From Bacteroidota bacterium (GTDB taxonomy: Bacteria; Bacteroidota; Ignavibacteria; UBA10030; UBA6906): DNA of 39,234 nt. The position numbers and the translations under genes were made by a program. The notes under the pieces are model-generated. The model worked only from the letters and a program-made list of their open reading frames with translations. It had not been told where the DNA came from and ran no database searches. The stretch spans positions 1 to 39,234 of the forward strand of contig JADLEA010000062.1 of the NCBI GenBank assembly GCA_020846365.1, given 5' to 3'. Every line of letters starts with the position of its first letter. The stretch's first letter is position 1. Below, piece by piece: positions 36,612 to 39,234 of the stretch.

Positions 36612-37466
36612 TCAATGCCGCGGCCGGGAAAGCACCTCCAGGTAAGGATCGAGATCGGGGGGAAAGAGCGTGGTTTCGAGTATTCTCAGCGTCAGGGGCG
36701 ATGTCCACAGCACGTGCCGCTTCGGAGCTCCGACCGCTACCCGGAGTCTCTCATCATTGACATCAACGCCGAGTTTCGTCGCAACTCCCACGGCGTCCTG
36801 CGCGCGGGAGAACCGGAGTTCTGCCAGAATTCCCTGGTCACCCTGCAATCGCACCGCATGCAGCGTGTACTCTGCAGCACCGTCAAGCAGGTCTTCCCAA
36901 TCGGGCAACCCGTTCTGCACTCCCAGAGGCCCCGACATGAGCACCAGCTCGCCCGCATACGCTGCAAGCGCCGGCTCAGCGAAGAGCGACGGCAACGGGT
37001 ATCGCGGTTGTCCTGTTCGCGATACGAGCGACCGAAGCAGCTCGAGGCTGCTTTCCCGCGCAACAGGTGACCCGGTGCCGTTGGTAATCCGCATATACCA
37101 CTCGCCGGCTGCGCACTGGATCTGGGTTGTCCCTCCGCAGAAATGCGTGAATGCCGTATCCGGCGTCGCGCACCCGGACCGGGAGATGGAGAATATCCCG
37201 TACGCCGCGGCCGGCGTGCGCATGCGATAGGCCTCCACCACAAGATCCTCACCGCCGGGGAGACGGACCTCTTCCATGGTCAGCGAGACAAAACCGTACT
37301 CCTTGTAGAGCTCAGCCCCGCCGTTGATATACCCCGCGAGCGCTGAACCCGCATACCGCTCCGTGCGCAGGACGGTGCACCCCGCACAGGTTCCTTCCGG
37401 CAGAAGGGTGGCCAGCGAGTCCTGTCCGCTGGACAAGAGAAAAAGAACCGCCGCGAGGATACTCAT
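36612..37466 (-). CDS. DUF6599-family exported protein
   Basis: This 284-aa protein has a short signal peptide (MSILAAVLFLLSSGQDS) and the DUF6599 pattern: SALAGYINGGAELYKEYGFVSLTMEEV, EDLVVEAYRMRTPAAAYGIFSISRSG, then C-terminal FPPDLDPYLEVLSRP. Four cysteines lie in the first 120 residues or so and may form disulfides. No catalytic motif is visible and the function of the family is unknown to me. ATGA overlaps the end of the DUF362 gene, so the two are translationally coupled. A 108-nt gap separates it from the aspartase fusion. Confidence 0.8.
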   Translation of the reverse strand: MSILAAVLFLLSSGQDSLATLLPEGTCAGCTVLRTERYAGSALAGYINGGAELYKEYGFVSLTMEEVRLPGGEDLVVEAYRMRTPAAAYGIFSISRSGCATPDTAFTHFCGGTTQIQCAAGEWYMRITNGTGSPVARESSLELLRSLVSRTGQPRYPLPSLFAEPALAAYAGELVLMSGPLGVQNGLPDWEDLLDGAAEYTLHAVRLQGDQGILAELRFSRAQDAVGVATKLGVDVNDERLRVAVGAPKRHVLWTSPLTLRILETTLFPPDLDPYLEVLSRPRH

Positions 37467-38647
37467 GAGAGCAGGGCGTGGTCCAGCGTGATCTTTTGCT
37501 TGTCTGCCGTGCCGAGACCCATCTTCTCCGCCAACGTCAGAAATGTCCGGCCGCGGGGTGATTCTTCCTTCTGGATCCTGGTCTCCAGGCGCTTCTTCAG
37601 CACAATATCATAACCGATCTGGTCCACCGCCACCGGGTCGGTCCCCGCGAGGATCGTCTTGTAGTCCGTGAAGAACTCCGGGTTAGCGCCCGGCCCGCCG
37701 TTGTAGCAGCCGCGGATGCCGTCCACGATGTTCAGCACGACTTTGTCGCGGAGCGGCGGAAACGCCGGCACCTCGGCGCATGTTTCCGCCCAGAGGTGTT
37801 TGTGAAGCCGCCCCGTGTTCGAGATGGCTCCGTACGCGAGATTCTTCAGGCAGAGGGTCACCGTCGCGCCGGCATTTTTCAGAATCGGAATGTTGATGAT
37901 TTTGGTGACGTCCTGCGTGACAATGCGCGTGAAGTAGGAGTGCTTTCCCTCGTTGATCATGTAGGGAAGTGTCTCGCTGTCGTAGTGCTCCTCGACATCG
38001 GCCCAGTAGTACCAATCGCGGTCGATCATCGCCTCACCGTAGAGCTTCCCTTCCGCATCAGTAAAGGATCCCGACGCATCCTTGCGCTCCGTCCCCGTGA
38101 TCCGGATTCCGGGAAATCTCTCTTCGGTGAAACCCGCATCCCCCAGCTCGAATTCGCGCCTGTCCCATATCACGATGTGATCCCGCGGAATGCCGGATTG
38201 TTCCAGCTGGCCGATGATGACCTGGACGATTTCGGGACTGGTCGAGAGAAGTTTCCCCGCAACCGGGTTCACCTTGAGCCCGATGATATCTTCAGGGGTC
38301 ACAAACTCCTGCCAGGCGGATTTGATGCTGGACGCACCGGTGAGGCCGAGCATCGTCCGGGTGAGCATGGCATCGACCACGGCGGGATCCGGCGCGTTGT
38401 TGGCGATGGCCTTGTCATGACTCGCCTGGGCTACTCTGCCGGGATACTTTCCGGGGAGAGAAGCGCCGGTGCGAGGATAGGCCAGCGCCTGCTCCCCGTT
38501 CGTGGACGGTTTTTTCGGGGGCTGCTCGGTTTGCTGTGTCTGGCCGGCCTGCGTGATTCCAAAGAGCGACATGGCCACGCCGGCAGCCGCAGCAGTGCGG
38601 CAGAAATCCCGGCGGTTAATGTGATCGTGATCGCTGGAACAGTTCAT
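37463..38647 (-). CDS. TAT-exported DUF362 protein
   Basis: The product is 394 aa from ATG 38647 (GGAGA 7 nt upstream). The 164-codon extension in the ORF track crosses the promoter region and is antisense to the other DUF362 gene, so it is rejected. The N-terminus has a twin-arginine motif and hydrophobic stretch (HINRRDFCRTAAAAGVAMSLFGITQA). The body shows DUF362 features: DIIGLKVNPVAGKLLSTSPEIVQVIIGQLEQSGIPRDHIVIWDR, TKIINIPILKNAGATVTLCLKNLAYGAI and LNIVDGIRGCYNGGPGANPEFF. DUF362 proteins are poorly understood, though some carry iron-sulfur clusters. A TAT signal suggests folding with a cofactor before export. Confidence 0.85.
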   Translation of the reverse strand: MNCSSDHDHINRRDFCRTAAAAGVAMSLFGITQAGQTQQTEQPPKKPSTNGEQALAYPRTGASLPGKYPGRVAQASHDKAIANNAPDPAVVDAMLTRTMLGLTGASSIKSAWQEFVTPEDIIGLKVNPVAGKLLSTSPEIVQVIIGQLEQSGIPRDHIVIWDRREFELGDAGFTEERFPGIRITGTERKDASGSFTDAEGKLYGEAMIDRDWYYWADVEEHYDSETLPYMINEGKHSYFTRIVTQDVTKIINIPILKNAGATVTLCLKNLAYGAISNTGRLHKHLWAETCAEVPAFPPLRDKVVLNIVDGIRGCYNGGPGANPEFFTDYKTILAGTDPVAVDQIGYDIVLKKRLETRIQKEESPRGRTFLTLAEKMGLGTADKQKITLDHALLS

Positions 38648-38696
38648 GGAGAATCTCCATATGCGGATGTGGTTCACCCGGGGAGTGGGAGAATGT

Positions 38697-38725
38697 ATTT
38701 TACGGAATAAAATCCCTATACTCAA
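38697..38725 (-). promoter_or_regulatory. Divergent promoter region between the two DUF362 genes
   Basis: On the minus strand TTGAGT (38720-38725 complemented), a 17-nt spacer and TAAAAT (38697-38702 complemented) form a convincing sigma-70-like promoter about 50 nt before the minus DUF362 start. On the plus strand TATACT (38717-38722) is a possible -10 for the other gene but lacks a clear -35. This is the probable head of the minus-strand run down to 26557. Confidence 0.5.
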
Positions 38726-38795
38726 TGTGGAGAGGCCTGGTGCAGGGCCTGACCGACACGCCCGGCCTCGGTTTTCCGGTACATGGAGAGGATCT

Positions 38796-39234
38796 ATGGA
38801 TCGCAGGGATTTTTTACGCGCCACGGGCATGAGCGTCGTCGGCTCTGCGGTGTTTGCATCGTTGCAGGAATCCATGTTCGCCAGCCCCCCGCCTCCGCAT
38901 GTGGCCTGGGTGGAGAACGGCGAACCGGCCCAACTCCTCGCAGCCGCTGTGAAGGAGTTCGGCGGAATGCAGAAATTCATCTCCCGCGGCGACGTCGTTG
39001 TCGTAAAGCCGAACATGGGATGGGACAGAGCACCGCAGTACGCCGCAAACACAAATCCCGATCTGGTCGCAGCCCTTGTAAGGGAGTGCCTGAACGCAGG
39101 AGCCAAGACGGTAAAGGTGTTCGACCGCACCTGCAACAATCCTTTGCGCTGCTACACCAATTCGCAGGTTGAAGCCAGCGCGCGCGATGCGGGCGCCGAT
39201 GTCTCGCACATCCGCGAGACAAGGTTCGTCACCA
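38796..39234 (+). CDS. TAT-exported DUF362 protein (5' part, runs off window)
   Basis: The frame is open from ATG 38796 to the window end (146 codons) and is missing from the ORF track because no stop is reached. GGAGAGG precedes the start. The N-terminus MDRRDFLRATGMSVVGSAVFASLQ is a twin-arginine signal. The mature part contains ISRGDVVVVKPNMGWDR, ANTNPDLVAALVRECLNAGAKTVKVFDRT and DAGADVSHIRETRFVT, the usual DUF362 opening (VVVKPN, and NTNPxLVxALV). Track ORFs 38783-39172 (plus) and 38814-39209 (minus) are out-of-frame shadows. It diverges from the other DUF362 gene across about 150 nt. Confidence 0.88.
   Translation, partial: MDRRDFLRATGMSVVGSAVFASLQESMFASPPPPHVAWVENGEPAQLLAAAVKEFGGMQKFISRGDVVVVKPNMGWDRAPQYAANTNPDLVAALVRECLNAGAKTVKVFDRTCNNPLRCYTNSQVEASARDAGADVSHIRETRFVT

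Noticed and set aside
38648-39139. N-terminal extension of the minus DUF362 ORF
   Set aside because: It crosses the promoter region and is antisense to the plus DUF362 gene. A TAT signal and ribosome site support the start at 38647.

Overview
The window is GC-rich bacterial DNA with almost every gene on the minus strand. The clearest taxonomic clue is the C-terminus of the giant protein at 16597-26115 (QNFPNPFNPATTI followed by a FlgD-like tail). That is the type A sorting domain of the type IX secretion system (T9SS), typical of the Fibrobacterota-Chlorobiota-Bacteroidota (FCB) group. With the high GC, the four-subunit 2-oxoacid:ferredoxin oxidoreductase and many high-GC FCB-style proteins, I infer an Ignavibacteria/Chlorobi/Kapabacteria-like lineage; the exact phylum is not proven here.

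Region 1 (about 270-15060, minus strand) is an exopolysaccharide/capsule operon. It starts with a BY-kinase chain-length regulator and an SLBB export-type protein. It continues with a Wzy-like membrane protein, two glycosyltransferases, a two-domain oxidoreductase, an alpha/alpha-toroid protein, a DUF354 glycosyltransferase-like protein, a FemAB/GNAT-like transferase, a polysaccharide deacetylase and a DegT-type sugar aminotransferase. Many of these genes overlap by 4-23 nt. The operon closes with a strong Rho-independent terminator (14-bp stem plus T tract). No initiating sugar transferase, flippase or canonical Wza is present.

Region 2 (about 15300-26460) holds a 45-codon plus-strand membrane ORF and a minus-strand secretion operon. 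The operon encodes a 3172-aa repeat protein (seven units of about 240 aa, ten IPT/TIG domains of about 93 aa, a fibronectin-like domain and a T9SS tail) followed by two small exported proteins. It appears to be transcribed from a good promoter (TTGACA-17-TATTTT) with a leader of about 210 nt that can fold into several hairpins.

Region 3 (about 26557-38725, minus strand) is a metabolic and exported-enzyme run. Reading in the direction of transcription it contains a TAT-exported DUF362 protein, a DUF6599 protein, a cyclic-nucleotide-binding domain fused to aspartase, an exported Ntn hydrolase, an exported Asp/Glu racemase, KorDABC, a DUF1611 protein, a protein whose C-terminus resembles a tyrosine phosphatase without its catalytic cysteine, and an EamA transporter. 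Aspartase, racemase, 2-oxoacid oxidoreductase and DUF1611 together suggest utilisation of dicarboxylic (possibly D-) amino acids feeding the TCA cycle. This is inference.

The right edge (38796 to end, plus strand) is the 5' part of a second TAT-type DUF362 gene. It is divergent from the first and absent from the supplied ORF track because it runs off the window.
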